Positions 16,947-23,928 of a stretch of 58,600 nucleotides of DNA are shown in pieces. The notes under the pieces were generated by a model. That model did no database searches and was not told the DNA's origin. It worked only from the letters and a program-made list of their open reading frames with translations. The position numbers and the translations under genes are program-made. Source of the stretch: a virus; the IMG/VR virus record IMGVR_UViG_3300030104_000844, positions 1 to 58,600 of that record; one strand, 5' to 3'. The number at the start of each line of letters is the position of its first letter. Within the stretch, counting starts at the first letter, position 1.

Positions 16947-17222
16947 TTAACTCATGTTTTGATGTCTAAATAAATACGCTTGGTTTTCATCGGCATAGGT
17001 GAAGTGGCAAATAAATATATACTCATCAGTCATAAAAGTATATAAATGGATACCGTTCACGTCTCCGTGATCTTTATAGTTATATTTAATCATCTTATCT
17101 TCATCGGACAATATATTGTTTATAACTACCGCAATATCTGCTGAATCATCCATCGCCTGTTCAATATAGCCGTCGTGGTCTTCCCAAACAAACCAGTCAC
17201 CAAATTTAATCTTATCGCTCAT
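16947..17222 (-). CDS. Small early protein, unknown
   Basis: The protein has 91 residues, is acidic and aromatic (DWFVWEDHDGYIEQAMDDSA), has no membrane segment, and overlaps the upstream gene by ATGA. It is the last gene of the operon started by the promoter at 17586-17614. No domain is recognised. Confidence 0.6.
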   Translation of the reverse strand: MSDKIKFGDWFVWEDHDGYIEQAMDDSADIAVVINNILSDEDKMIKYNYKDHGDVNGIHLYTFMTDEYIFICHFTYADENQAYLFRHQNMS

Positions 17223-17542
17223 GATATCTCCTCAAACTTATCCGCCATATCCTCAACCCACAGTCTATCAACGGCTACACAATGTGCATACATTTCTTCA
17301 CACATAAACTTCGGTAGTTTTCCGTTGGCTCGCATATACTGATAAACTGCAAACTTTCCGTCGTTGCCGTTTATCTTTAACCAAGTATTGCCGTCTTGGT
17401 AGTAAAACTCCATACATATAGGAGTGCCACCGTTCAACACTTCCGACAATCGCTTAGGGTAATATTTCATAAAAACGTAATCCGTCAACGGCTCACTCGG
17501 AGCGTTGACGTGATCAAACCTATCATATACATTATTCTCCAT
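17219..17542 (-). CDS. Small early protein, unknown
   Basis: The 107-residue acidic protein has central strands (CMEFYYQDGNTWLKINGNDG) and two Cys later. The start is preceded by GAAAGGAGAAAGTT, a leader used before many genes in this region. It is the first gene after the promoter at 17586-17614. Function unknown. Confidence 0.62.
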   Translation of the reverse strand: MENNVYDRFDHVNAPSEPLTDYVFMKYYPKRLSEVLNGGTPICMEFYYQDGNTWLKINGNDGKFAVYQYMRANGKLPKFMCEEMYAHCVAVDRLWVEDMADKFEEIS

Positions 17543-17585
17543 AACTTTCTCCTTTCTTTCGAATAATTATTTTTTAACTATAAAT

Positions 17586-17614
17586 AGTATACTTACCATT
17601 TACGCCACTATAAA
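17586..17614 (-). promoter_or_regulatory. Early-family promoter for 17219-17542 operon
   Basis: TTTATA at 17609-17614, 17-base spacer ending ATGGTAAG, TATACT at 17586-17591. The spacer end TGGTAAG is shared with promoters at 19726, 21374, 22329 and 23372. Confidence 0.72.
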
Positions 17615-17631
17615 GCAAGGGGCAAGCCATT

Positions 17632-17751
17632 TTACGATGGCTCAACCTCTCGCTTACCGCAATCTTCACACTCTAAAACGCTTTGTAATACTCCGTCTTT
17701 AGTGATTTTATGGCTATTAACAATATTTTCGCATTTACAATCAGTGCTCAT
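17632..17751 (-). CDS. 39-residue zinc-ribbon mini-protein
   Basis: A short frame starting MSTDCKCENIV and ending with CEDCGKREVEPS carries two Cys pairs (CKC and CEDC) suited to binding one zinc. AGGTGA lies before a doubled ATG (17749-17754); the second ATG has the better spacing. It overlaps the upstream gene's end, as expected in this tightly packed operon. Function unknown. Confidence 0.55.
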   Translation of the reverse strand: MSTDCKCENIVNSHKITKDGVLQSVLECEDCGKREVEPS

Positions 17752-18160
17752 CATTCACCTTTTTGTTATTATCATGTCCAAAATATATTTGAAACTCTTG
17801 CAAAGTCCAATCTTGCATCCTATCTTTTATGTTGTCCTCATTAGTCATATGTTCATCTACATATTGTAAATATTCTTCTAATGTTGGCATTTTATTTTTT
17901 TCATCATTCACCTTCTTAAACTCAACAAGTTCATCTGTATCAATTAATTGATCTGTGCAATCTCCAAACTGACTGCACCAAACTCTAAAACCTTGACCAA
18001 ACTCTTTTTTCATATAGGCAATATCCCCCTTAGAGAAGTGTTCAAATAATTGAACTTCTCCCCAACTATTATCACCTGTTCCTTTAAAGTCGTTGTAAAT
18101 TAATTGATCGTTCTCAATTTTGTAGTCGCACTCATCGTTGCTAACAATTACTTTACTCAT
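17741..18160 (-). CDS. Acidic early protein, unknown
   Basis: Start chosen at MSKVIVSNDECDYKI (18160), which follows AAAGGTGAA and overlaps the upstream stop as TGATG; the frame could begin ten codons earlier. The 139 residues are acidic with a 'GDSWGEVQLFEHFSKGD'-like middle and a charged helical C-terminus (MQDWTLQEFQIYFGHD). No family recognised. Confidence 0.58.
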   Translation of the reverse strand: MSKVIVSNDECDYKIENDQLIYNDFKGTGDNSWGEVQLFEHFSKGDIAYMKKEFGQGFRVWCSQFGDCTDQLIDTDELVEFKKVNDEKNKMPTLEEYLQYVDEHMTNEDNIKDRMQDWTLQEFQIYFGHDNNKKVNDEH

Positions 18161-18330
18161 CATTTCACCTTTAAAAACTTTTTCATCCACTCGGATACAA
18201 TCTTAACAGCTTGACTGCGTCTTAGTTCGGGGAACTCGGCAACTAGCTCGGCAGGTGCTCCGAACATATTCACTTTACCGTCTCTTTGCATTATATCTAA
18301 TGCTCTATGGTATTTATTATAATCAGCCAT
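18160..18330 (-). CDS. 56-residue helical early protein
   Basis: The frame starts MADYNKYHRALDIMQRDGK behind a GGAGATAGTT site and includes FGAPAELVAEFPELRRSQA, ending with a basic helix. Small 'MFGAP...' proteins with a similar two-helix pattern occur in other phages as far as I recall. It shares four bases with the next gene. A helix-turn-helix is possible but not demonstrable. Confidence 0.55.
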   Translation of the reverse strand: MADYNKYHRALDIMQRDGKVNMFGAPAELVAEFPELRRSQAVKIVSEWMKKFLKVK

Positions 18331-18339
18331 AACTATCTC

Positions 18340-18546
18340 CTATTCATATCCTGTTAAAAGCACTTCGCCGTGAAGTTCATATCCACTAGAGCCTGTGCTA
18401 TGTTCAATAATACTATCAAGATGTTTTTCTAGCCAATAATTCGCACTATCACAAACATCACAATCAGGTCTATCTTCGGCTACTCTTACACATAAAGTTT
18501 TATCTTCGATTTTATTAAGTGCATTTATTAAGTCTTGAACTGTCAT
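18340..18546 (-). CDS. Small early protein, unknown
   Basis: This 68-residue acidic protein starts MTVQDLINALNKIEDKTLCV and has a CDVCDSANYW segment. The start pattern resembles small 'TVxELIxxL' phage proteins. A GGAGGTAGGT site lies upstream. The stop is nine bases from the next start, within the operon read from 18792-18820. Confidence 0.6.
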   Translation of the reverse strand: MTVQDLINALNKIEDKTLCVRVAEDRPDCDVCDSANYWLEKHLDSIIEHSTGSSGYELHGEVLLTGYE

Positions 18547-18548
18547 AC

Positions 18549-18749
18549 CTACCTCCCAATAGTCTTAGTATCGTTAATTGTAATATATTGATAAGCACCT
18601 TTGTTATAAGTAGGTGCTATCTGTTTTTTGCGTCTTTCCGCAAGGTCGGCAGCGACTCGCTCGCCGCAATCAGTGCATGTAGTATAACCTAATCGAGCAC
18701 GTGGCTCAGGAACTACACAGTTTGGGTCTTTACAATAAGAACATCGCAT
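18549..18749 (-). CDS. Small zinc-ribbon protein
   Basis: The 66 residues carry CSYC near the N-terminus and CTDCGERVAADL around residue 25, a four-cysteine zinc ribbon, then a basic segment. It has the GAAAGGAGAAAGTT leader and follows the promoter at 18792-18820. Such proteins often bind nucleic acid or RNA polymerase; here that is only a possibility. Confidence 0.62.
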   Translation of the reverse strand: MRCSYCKDPNCVVPEPRARLGYTTCTDCGERVAADLAERRKKQIAPTYNKGAYQYITINDTKTIGR

Positions 18750-18791
18750 AACTTTCTCCTTTCTTTTTGTCGTTAATTACTACCTATATAT

Positions 18792-18820
18792 AGTATATAA
18801 ACCACTATAACGAAAGTAAA
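18792..18820 (-). promoter_or_regulatory. Early-family promoter for the 18549-17632 operon
   Basis: TTTACT at 18815-18820, 17-base spacer, TATACT at 18792-18797, in the gap right after the 18824-19276 stop codon. Confidence 0.72.
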
Positions 18821-18823
18821 CTA

Positions 18824-19276
18824 CTACCACCATACTTGCATAACGCCACCACCTTCGACAGTAGCACGAAGTAATAACTCTAGATCACGCACTTCTTTAT
18901 AGGTATAGTCAATAATTGAACCTCGTTGTTCAACTTGTATAATAATAGTATCGTCCTGTAGAGTCTCCTCGTTTTGTTCAGCAACTTCTTGCGTAGCTTG
19001 TAGTAGATCACTTAGCCAATGAGCTTGGTCAGCAAGTTCTTCATTCGTTACTATTGGCATAATAGTAGGGTCTTTACTTTCTTTATGCCAAACATATTCA
19101 CCACCTACTAAATAATCAATTAGTGGCTCGTAGAATTTTCCTCTAAACGAACCGTCGCTACCGTCGCCACTGAATAAACCAGCACATAGTTGTATATCAG
19201 CTAGACGCTGATCATCTTCGCTTGTAAAAGCTTTCTTTTGGTCCTTAGCGTGAACCATATAACAATCTAATCCCAT
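18824..19276 (-). CDS. Early protein, unknown
   Basis: The 150-residue acidic protein starts MGLDCYMVHAKDQKKAF and has a 'GSFRGKFYEPLIDYLVGGEYVW' core and a C-terminal 'VEGGGVMQVWW' end. The MGLDxY start with a later 'RGK.Y' segment recurs in small phage proteins of unknown role. It directly follows the next gene with no gap. Confidence 0.6.
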   Translation of the reverse strand: MGLDCYMVHAKDQKKAFTSEDDQRLADIQLCAGLFSGDGSDGSFRGKFYEPLIDYLVGGEYVWHKESKDPTIMPIVTNEELADQAHWLSDLLQATQEVAEQNEETLQDDTIIIQVEQRGSIIDYTYKEVRDLELLLRATVEGGGVMQVWW

Positions 19277-19480
19277 TTATTTTCCCCCTATTAATTGTTC
19301 CATCCGTGCAGGTAGCACGGCTTCAAAGTTACATTGCTCACAACACCTGCCCTCTTTTACAGGGTCGGCGTTATGACCATATTCCCAAACTATCTCGCCT
19401 TTAGCGTTTCTTAGTGGCTCAATATATTTGCTACAAATACAACACCTGACGTCTTCTAATTGTGTAATATCTTTACTCAT
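19277..19480 (-). CDS. Small zinc-ribbon protein
   Basis: The 67-residue protein has CCICSKYI (residues 13-20), a YGHNADPV segment and CCEQC near residue 48, ending in a short helix with VLPARMEQL. The paired Cys with a 'GHNAxPV' loop is a recurrent phage mini-protein in my memory, without known function. Overlaps the upstream gene by ATGA. Confidence 0.62.
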   Translation of the reverse strand: MSKDITQLEDVRCCICSKYIEPLRNAKGEIVWEYGHNADPVKEGRCCEQCNFEAVLPARMEQLIGGK

Positions 19481-19695
19481 ACTTTGTCTAAATGCCGATA
19501 ACTTTCGGTATCACCTACCATCATTCTTTTATCTGCTTTTACATCTTTTACATAGACAACCTGCACATCACGTCCCTCTTCTTGTGCATGTGAACTGTCT
19601 TCTATTAAGCGTTGAGCTTCTAGGTAACCCTCTGCTTCTTTGTAAATACGATGAGTTTCTGTCACTTTTACTTCAATTTCGTATAATCTTTTCAT
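19477..19695 (-). CDS. Small early protein, unknown
   Basis: This 72-residue charged protein has alternating strand and helix (MKRLYEIEVKVTETHRIYKE, then EGYLEAQRLIEDSS). The helix-strand order resembles small phage proteins that mimic RHH or ferredoxin-like folds, but no family can be named. First gene behind the promoter at 19726-19754. Confidence 0.58.
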   Translation of the reverse strand: MKRLYEIEVKVTETHRIYKEAEGYLEAQRLIEDSSHAQEEGRDVQVVYVKDVKADKRMMVGDTESYRHLDKV

Positions 19696-19725
19696 AAGTC
19701 TCCTTTCTAAAATACTACTATAACT

Positions 19726-19754
19726 AGTTTACTTACCATTACCCCCAAAGTAAA
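19726..19754 (-). promoter_or_regulatory. Early-family promoter for the 19477-18824 operon
   Basis: TTTACT at 19749-19754, 17-base spacer ending ATGGTAAG, TAAACT at 19726-19731. Confidence 0.72.
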
Positions 19755-19760
19755 ACAAGG

Positions 19761-19873
19761 TGTGGACTGTAGTTGTTATGATAACTTCACAGTTAGGAGG
19801 AACTACAGCCCACAGGAAAAGTAGGTATTAAAATGAATAGGGAGTTTTTTTCTCCCTGAGGAAACCTACTTTC
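19761..19873 (-). ncRNA. Two-hairpin structured region after mazG
   Basis: Stem 1: TGTGGACTGTAGTT (19761-19774) with AACTACAGCCCACA (19801-19814), 13 of 14 paired, enclosing the palindrome GTTATGATAAC. Stem 2: AAAGTAGGT (19818-19826) with ACCTACTTT (19864-19872), enclosing AGGGAG/CTCCCT (19839-19857). It lies between the mazG stop and the next promoter, so on the minus strand it would be the 3' end of the mazG operon, perhaps terminator-like or protective, though no T-tail follows. Confidence 0.5.
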
Positions 19874-19878
19874 CCAAA

Positions 19879-20259
19879 TCAATCTTTCTTAAATAATCCA
19901 TCCTCCAATTTACCTTGACGGTTTTTTATTTCATCCCAAGCATAGTTGAGACAATCTTCAAACTTCATGCCGTTTTGTGCTGCTAGTATAATCAATACTA
20001 CGGCACAATCACCTATACTATCTTTTAACCCTTGTTCGTCACGATAGGCTACAGCGTGAGCTAGTTCGCCTACTTCTTCCATTAGCTTCAACGTTTGAGC
20101 TTTGGTATCACGATAATACTCTATGTTAGACTCTCCTAGTAAACCACGTTCTTTAGCCCATAGTTCTACTCGTCTATAGTTCCATTTACCACCGTGCCAG
20201 TGATAACCACTATTATCATCTAAATAACCTATTTCGTCTTTTTCATCATAACCTTTCAT
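19879..20259 (-). CDS. mazG: MazG-like nucleotide pyrophosphohydrolase
   Basis: The all-alpha NTP-PPase core is visible: KLMEEVGELAHAV with the EExxE-type metal site around residue 60, then DSIGDCAVVLIILAAQNG carrying the second acidic pair, and a C-terminal 'AWDEIKNRQGK' helix. These enzymes cleave NTPs or dNTPs to NMPs and pyrophosphate; in marine phages MazG has been linked to nucleotide pools and stringent signalling. At 126 residues it is one domain. Overlaps the upstream mini-gene by ATGA. Confidence 0.82.
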   Translation of the reverse strand: MKGYDEKDEIGYLDDNSGYHWHGGKWNYRRVELWAKERGLLGESNIEYYRDTKAQTLKLMEEVGELAHAVAYRDEQGLKDSIGDCAVVLIILAAQNGMKFEDCLNYAWDEIKNRQGKLEDGLFKKD

Positions 20260-20414
20260 TTTTTCCTCTCTATACCGTTAGCTTCTAACTCATCTATAGC
20301 GTCCCATACACAATCGATACGATATTTCATATCTTCGTCGCAATCACCTATGGCATCATCTAAAGCTGACATCATCATCCTTAAATATTTTGTTCTTTTT
20401 TCTATTTCACTCAT
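20256..20414 (-). CDS. 52-residue acidic helical mini-protein
   Basis: A short frame starting MSEIEKRTKYLRMMMSALDD and ending EANGIERKK, overlapping the mazG start by ATGA. It is acidic and almost wholly helical. Its ribosome site is weak. Coupled expression with mazG suggests it is real. Function unknown. Confidence 0.5.
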   Translation of the reverse strand: MSEIEKRTKYLRMMMSALDDAIGDCDEDMKYRIDCVWDAIDELEANGIERKK

Positions 20415-20461
20415 TTTAAAATCTCGGTGTAAATAATTTTGCTAAAATATCAAGTTTTTCT

Positions 20462-20713
20462 TTACTCAGATATCTCAGGTGTTTGGGAATTAACAACTGT
20501 TCGTGGGAACAGTTCTTTTCCGTATTTTTCGATTGTTGGTAATATTCCTGCATATAAGATCTCCTTGTGGTTTCTTGCAATCATGGCTATTACGTGTTCG
20601 CAACTCCATAAGTCTAATTCTGGTAATATTTCTTGTATATCTTCTAGTTCAATAGTAATACCTAGTTCTAAATGATCTAGTTTTTTATACGATGCTATTT
20701 CCGCTTTCATCAA
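20462..20713 (-). CDS. Small early protein, unknown
   Basis: This 83-residue protein has an N-terminal strand/helix mix and an internal ELDLWSCEHVIAMIARN helix. It overlaps the upstream gene by ATGA. The end is acidic. No domain recognised. Confidence 0.58.
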   Translation of the reverse strand: MMKAEIASYKKLDHLELGITIELEDIQEILPELDLWSCEHVIAMIARNHKEILYAGILPTIEKYGKELFPRTVVNSQTPEISE

Positions 20714-21009
20714 TACCCCCTTGTCACATGTTCATAACAGTTTCTGCCGTTAGCGTTTAATGGTAAGCCACAAGGACATCTGTTATCTTCGTCTACATCT
20801 CCATAGTAGCCGTCATACCAGATGTCAAAAAAGTGGCTTACATCCCCTATCGACAAATATTCGTAAGGTCCATGTAGCCTGTGGTAATCCCACAATACTG
20901 TATAAACCCAGTCATAGGCTTTTAACCTATCTTCATCAGACATATCTAAATAACTTGTTAAACTACTGATATGCCGTAATGTTTGTTCTTTAATTTCCTC
21001 TAAGCCCAT
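20710..21009 (-). CDS. Small early protein, unknown
   Basis: The 99-residue acidic protein has a helical first half (MGLEEIKEQTLRHISSL; YDWVYTVLWDYHRL) and a C-terminal segment with CPCGLPLNANGRNC, which may bind zinc. It overlaps both neighbours (10 and 4 bases). Function unknown. Confidence 0.6.
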   Translation of the reverse strand: MGLEEIKEQTLRHISSLTSYLDMSDEDRLKAYDWVYTVLWDYHRLHGPYEYLSIGDVSHFFDIWYDGYYGDVDEDNRCPCGLPLNANGRNCYEHVTRGY

Positions 21010-21197
21010 GAGTTTTCATTCTCCTGTATACGCTGATATTTAATATATATCGGGTTACTATCAATAGCTTCTACTAAAGTTTTACAATGTTGGCTACCTT
21101 CATAACTCGTGCTACCACATTGTTGTTTAGCCCATCTGCGTAGGTTTACAAGTTCATCGTAATCCATCTCACTTATTATTGCTCTAAAATCATCCAT
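21000..21197 (-). CDS. Small early protein, unknown
   Basis: The 65-residue protein starts MDDFRAIISEMDYDELVNLR with a following short helix and a Tyr-rich end. It is the first gene after the structured leader 21233-21360 and the promoter at 21374-21402. A GGAGAAATGTT site precedes the ATG. No family recognised. Confidence 0.58.
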   Translation of the reverse strand: MDDFRAIISEMDYDELVNLRRWAKQQCGSTSYEGSQHCKTLVEAIDSNPIYIKYQRIQENENSWA

Positions 21198-21232
21198 AAC
21201 ATTTCTCCTAAAAAATTCTTCTTTCTAAAGTC

Positions 21233-21360
21233 GAGTGCGTGCCACGTAGGATTTTTTCGTGGTTTGTGTCGACACTATCGCATAACCTAAGCTCATCTAA
21301 GAGACTGACCACGCACTCTGTTGTAGTCGTGGTAAGTATGAATACAGATAACCACAACTA
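21233..21360 (-). ncRNA. Structured 5' leader starting at a predicted transcription start
   Basis: Stem A pairs GAGTGCGTG (21233-21241) with CACGCACTC (21310-21318), enclosing a CCACG/CGTGG hairpin (21242-21262) and the palindrome GTGTCGACAC (21266-21275). Stem B pairs TAGTCGTGGT (21324-21333) with ACCACAACTA (21351-21360), nine of ten. Stem B begins about seven bases from the predicted start of the promoter at 21374-21402, so the whole element sits in a roughly 170-base leader. It could be a regulatory leader or an independent small RNA. Confidence 0.5.
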
Positions 21361-21373
21361 AAACCTACTATAT

Positions 21374-21402
21374 AGTTTACTTACCATAAACGCCAAAGTA
21401 AA
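21374..21402 (-). promoter_or_regulatory. Early-family promoter for the 21197-19879 operon
   Basis: TTTACT at 21397-21402, 17-base spacer ending ATGGTAAG, TAAACT at 21374-21379. Drives the structured leader, four small genes and mazG. Confidence 0.72.
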
Positions 21403-21405
21403 GCA

Positions 21406-21900
21406 CTAGTAATACCCTGCGATTTGCATTCCAGGCTCGTCATAGAACGCTGTAATTGATACGTCTTTATATAGCTCACGTAAAGCAGCAATCGCCATTT
21501 CTGGTGGAGACCATGCTGTATTGAAAGTATACGATAACGAATCACCCACGTCACATAACTCATCGTCATACGTATTCCATTTAGTTCCCCAATTTTGAAT
21601 ACGCCAATCATACCACCTGTCGTCTGATTTACCAGTGCTAGCAAACCTGTAGACTGGACCAACCTCTTTAGGCATATCTTCGTCAATGGCAGGTAATTCA
21701 CCAATATCACCTAGTTTCTTATCTGACGTAAGCCATGACTTTTCTTTACCTGTTAGAGGAGTTTTCTTCCAATCAGGCTCTGGTAATATTTTACTTAGGT
21801 CGAAACAAGTTTCTTCAGAATGTAAAAATTCTTTAATTTCTTTAGCTTGTTTTTCCGACTGACAATTTATTTCTACTCTATTAAAACAATGATTTGGCAT
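21406..21900 (-). CDS. YubB/Api92-like ferredoxin-fold protein
   Basis: The 164-residue protein starts MPNHCFNRVEINCQSE and has 'DWRIQNWGTKWNTYD' and 'FNTAWSPPEMAI' followed by 'AFYDEPGMQIAGYY'. This order (MPNHxxN start, WGTKW, TAWSPP, Y-E/D-PG) is the signature I associate with phage Api92-like/YubB ferredoxin-fold proteins. Their function is not established. Last gene of the operon from 22329-22357. Confidence 0.7.
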   Translation of the reverse strand: MPNHCFNRVEINCQSEKQAKEIKEFLHSEETCFDLSKILPEPDWKKTPLTGKEKSWLTSDKKLGDIGELPAIDEDMPKEVGPVYRFASTGKSDDRWYDWRIQNWGTKWNTYDDELCDVGDSLSYTFNTAWSPPEMAIAALRELYKDVSITAFYDEPGMQIAGYY

Positions 21901-21909
21901 AATTCCCCC

Positions 21910-22296
21910 TTAATCGTATGGTGTTAAATCTTCTGGTTCTTTTGTTATAAAGAAATTCATCATAGGTTCTTCTATGTGATCTTCTGGCAAAAATTCTACA
22001 ACTTCTACAACATCTGCAGCATTCAATGTAGTATCAACACTACAACCCTCATCATCATGGGCTAGTATCAAACTTTTGCCTGCTAACGTATGTGTATAAT
22101 CCCCATCTACATATTTAAAATAACGATTAGTTTTCAATAAACCTTCGTCATCTACATATATATCGTTTTCGCCGTCTCGCAACTGCACTACGTCGAATGT
22201 GCTACAATTACATAAATTGTATATTTCTTTATAATCACCGTTGTAATCGACTTCTGAAACAGATTGGTCGAACGGATCAATCAATATTGCCTTCAT
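21910..22296 (-). CDS. DUF3846-like protein
   Basis: The 128-residue acidic protein starts MKAILIDPFDQSVSEVDYNG and has IYVDDEGLLK and LAGKSLILAHDDEG, the pattern of DUF3846 proteins found in plasmids and phages. Function is not known. It has the GAAAGGAGAAAGTT leader and follows the promoter at 22329-22357. Confidence 0.65.
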   Translation of the reverse strand: MKAILIDPFDQSVSEVDYNGDYKEIYNLCNCSTFDVVQLRDGENDIYVDDEGLLKTNRYFKYVDGDYTHTLAGKSLILAHDDEGCSVDTTLNAADVVEVVEFLPEDHIEEPMMNFFITKEPEDLTPYD

Positions 22297-22328
22297 AACT
22301 TTCTCCTTTCTTAAATAGTTATATTTAT

Positions 22329-22357
22329 ACTTTACTTACCAGCAAACCGAAAGTAAA
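22329..22357 (-). promoter_or_regulatory. Early-family promoter for the 22296-21406 operon
   Basis: TTTACT at 22352-22357, 17-base spacer ending CTGGTAAG, TAAAGT at 22329-22334 (a TATAAA lies 1-2 bases further on). Confidence 0.68.
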
Positions 22358-22363
22358 GCAACG

Positions 22364-22567
22364 TTATTTCATTACTTTTTCGTTATACATAGCGTCAATA
22401 GTATCAATCATACAATTAATAAAATCGTCGTTATCCCAACGAATATTTGGTTTGGCTAATACTCCGTCAGCCATTTTATCAACAACAATATTATTGAGTT
22501 TACGTGCGAGAACTATCGCATTAGTTTCGATGACTGTGTTGTCATCTTTAGTTATTGTGATGTGCAT
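22364..22567 (-). CDS. Small early protein, unknown
   Basis: The 67-residue protein begins with two strands (MHITITKDDNTVIETNAIVL) and continues in helices. GGGAGTAAATA precedes the ATG. It follows a 348-base non-coding region with structured elements. No domain recognised. Confidence 0.55.
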   Translation of the reverse strand: MHITITKDDNTVIETNAIVLARKLNNIVVDKMADGVLAKPNIRWDNDDFINCMIDTIDAMYNEKVMK

Positions 22568-22595
22568 TATTTACTCCCATTTAAAATAATAAAAG

Positions 22596-22707
22596 TGTAG
22601 TTAGTGGGCAGTTGGATTAGCAAAGCTACCCCAAATTTAATCTAGGCTTTACACGTTGGATAGTTCATTAACTGCTAATTTCCCTATCAATCCTCACACT
22701 AACTACA
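22596..22707 (-). ncRNA. Stem-bounded RNA candidate (11-bp perfect terminal stem)
   Basis: TGTAGTTAGTG (22596-22606) pairs perfectly with CACTAACTACA (22697-22707). Inside are GCAGTT/AACTGC (22608-22613 with 22670-22675) and an AAAGCTA/TAGGCTTT hairpin (22622-22650). Its end sequence TGTAGTT/AACTACA is also used by the stem at 19761-19814. With the next element it fills the 22568-22915 gap, in which no gene is seen. Confidence 0.5.
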
Positions 22708-22769
22708 AATAAGGCGTTGTTCATATGCTTTCTAATCTATCGACAACCTAATGTCCTCAATCTCAAACA

Positions 22770-22906
22770 AACTGGATTTATACTTTAATAGCTATCCACT
22801 TTTCCGCTAACCTTATCGTGTGAGACTGTTTCTTGTCCAGTTATACATACATCTAACAAGAGCATATTCAATTTCTCCGTAAAAAAATTAATATTACAGT
22901 CTCACA
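22770..22906 (-). ncRNA. Pseudoknot-like RNA candidate
   Basis: AACTGGA (22770-22776) pairs with TCCAGTT (22836-22842), and TGTGAGACTGT (22819-22829) pairs with ACAGTCTCACA (22896-22906). The second stem opens inside the first and closes outside it, which is pseudoknot geometry; the two may also be alternatives. The outer end lies ten bases from the 22916-23287 stop. Confidence 0.45.
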
Positions 22907-22915
22907 GTTTTCAAA

Positions 22916-23287
22916 TTATACTTCAGATAGGAAGCCTTCGCTTACTAATCTATCTTTATAAAATCTGAAAATTCTAAGAGGGTCTTGGCATGTAGCTAAG
23001 AATCCTCTTTTAACAGCTAGTGCAACTAAATCTTGAGCAGTAAACTTGTTAGGGTCTAGCTCAGTCTTTTTAGCTTCACTAATTGTTTGCAATAAAGCAT
23101 ACATTTGTGGTGTAAAACCACTTTGTTCTGGCATAGTGCCAATAAACTTGTAGCTTTTTCTTGCTGCACCTCTGGTTTTTGCAACAGGCTTTGGGACTTT
23201 CGTCACTGAAGCCTTACTTAAAGGTTTGTCTGCAACAACCTTTGGTGGCATTTTTTTCGTTTTAGAAGTTGTAGTTGCTGTTCGCAT
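22916..23287 (-). CDS. Small winged-helix-like protein, paralogue 3, with basic tail
   Basis: The first 45 residues are very Lys/Arg/Ala/Pro-rich (histone-like tail), then a domain with FTPQMYALLQTISEAKK and the family C-terminus CQDPLRIFRFYKDRLVSEGF. It shares this end with the products of 14890-15294 and 15613-15912. A basic disordered tail plus winged-helix-like domain suggests DNA binding. It has its own promoter at 23372-23400. Confidence 0.65.
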   Translation of the reverse strand: MRTATTTSKTKKMPPKVVADKPLSKASVTKVPKPVAKTRGAARKSYKFIGTMPEQSGFTPQMYALLQTISEAKKTELDPNKFTAQDLVALAVKRGFLATCQDPLRIFRFYKDRLVSEGFLSEV

Positions 23288-23371
23288 ATCTTTCTCCTTT
23301 CTATAACTTGATGACTTTATCTTACCTAGTCATCGGTTAATTCTATCTGCTAATAGCAGACACCAACCTTA

Positions 23372-23400
23372 ACTATACTTACCATACTTACGAATGTAAA
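23372..23400 (-). promoter_or_regulatory. Early-family promoter for paralogue 3
   Basis: TTTACA at 23395-23400, 17-base spacer ending ATGGTAAG, TATAGT at 23372-23377. Confidence 0.7.
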
Positions 23401-23413
23401 CCAGCAAGCTTCA

Positions 23414-23707
23414 TTAAGCGATACGCCAAACACGAATACCAGAAACCTCTAATAAAGTAGGTTTAGCAGGGTCTTCATATTCTTCGAGTCTATAACGCAA
23501 TACAAACTTCCAATCGTTTTTCTGCTTTTTGCAAAAAGTCCGAGTAGATTGTTGTAATCTATTTCTAGCACGAGTAGCGTTGTCGTTATCTCTCAATGGT
23601 ATAAACACTGAATCTCCAACTTCCATATCGCCCCATTTATATTGCGACGTTCTACCCCTGATATCTTCAGGAATAGGATAGCCTTTTTGTATAATAAAAT
23701 CAGTCAT
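23414..23707 (-). CDS. Small phage protein, unknown
   Basis: The 97-residue basic protein has WGDMEVGDSVFIPL, a central Arg/Gln/Lys helix (ARNRLQQSTRTFCKKQ) and an end GIRVWRIA. The 'GxRVWR' end with a central basic helix recurs in phage proteins that I cannot name. Overlaps the upstream gene by one base (TAATG). Confidence 0.6.
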   Translation of the reverse strand: MTDFIIQKGYPIPEDIRGRTSQYKWGDMEVGDSVFIPLRDNDNATRARNRLQQSTRTFCKKQKNDWKFVLRYRLEEYEDPAKPTLLEVSGIRVWRIA

Positions 23708-23928
23708 TAGTGTATGTCCTCTATTTTAATTATTTTTTCATCTTCTAAGTATTTTTTCCAAAACATAAAGACTAGAGCGGGATCATTGACCCCCTCTAGC
23801 CTCTCACAGCCTTGCGATATCATGTGGTCAGCTAACTCTTGAGCTAGCTCACTTTCATGAGCTTTACTAAATACAGCTTCCCACAGTCTGCCTAGCAGCT
23901 CTGCGGGAATCTTGTAATCTTCTGGCAT
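23707..23928 (-). CDS. Divergent winged-helix-like protein, possible paralogue 4
   Basis: The 73-residue acidic protein ends VNDPALVFMFWKKYLEDEKI, which matches the family motif (T/D-P-x-x-I/V-F-x-F/H-Y/W-R/K-x-R/Y-L-V/E) of the three other small proteins more weakly. It lacks their N-terminal tails. It overlaps both neighbours, between a DUF932 gene and a small basic gene. Relationship is tentative. Confidence 0.55.
   Translation of the reverse strand: MPEDYKIPAELLGRLWEAVFSKAHESELAQELADHMISQGCERLEGVNDPALVFMFWKKYLEDEKIIKIEDIH

Noticed and set aside
21381-21710. 109-residue minus frame inside the YubB-like gene
   Set aside because: Out-of-frame shadow of 21406-21900, with no ribosome site and covering the promoter at 21374-21402.
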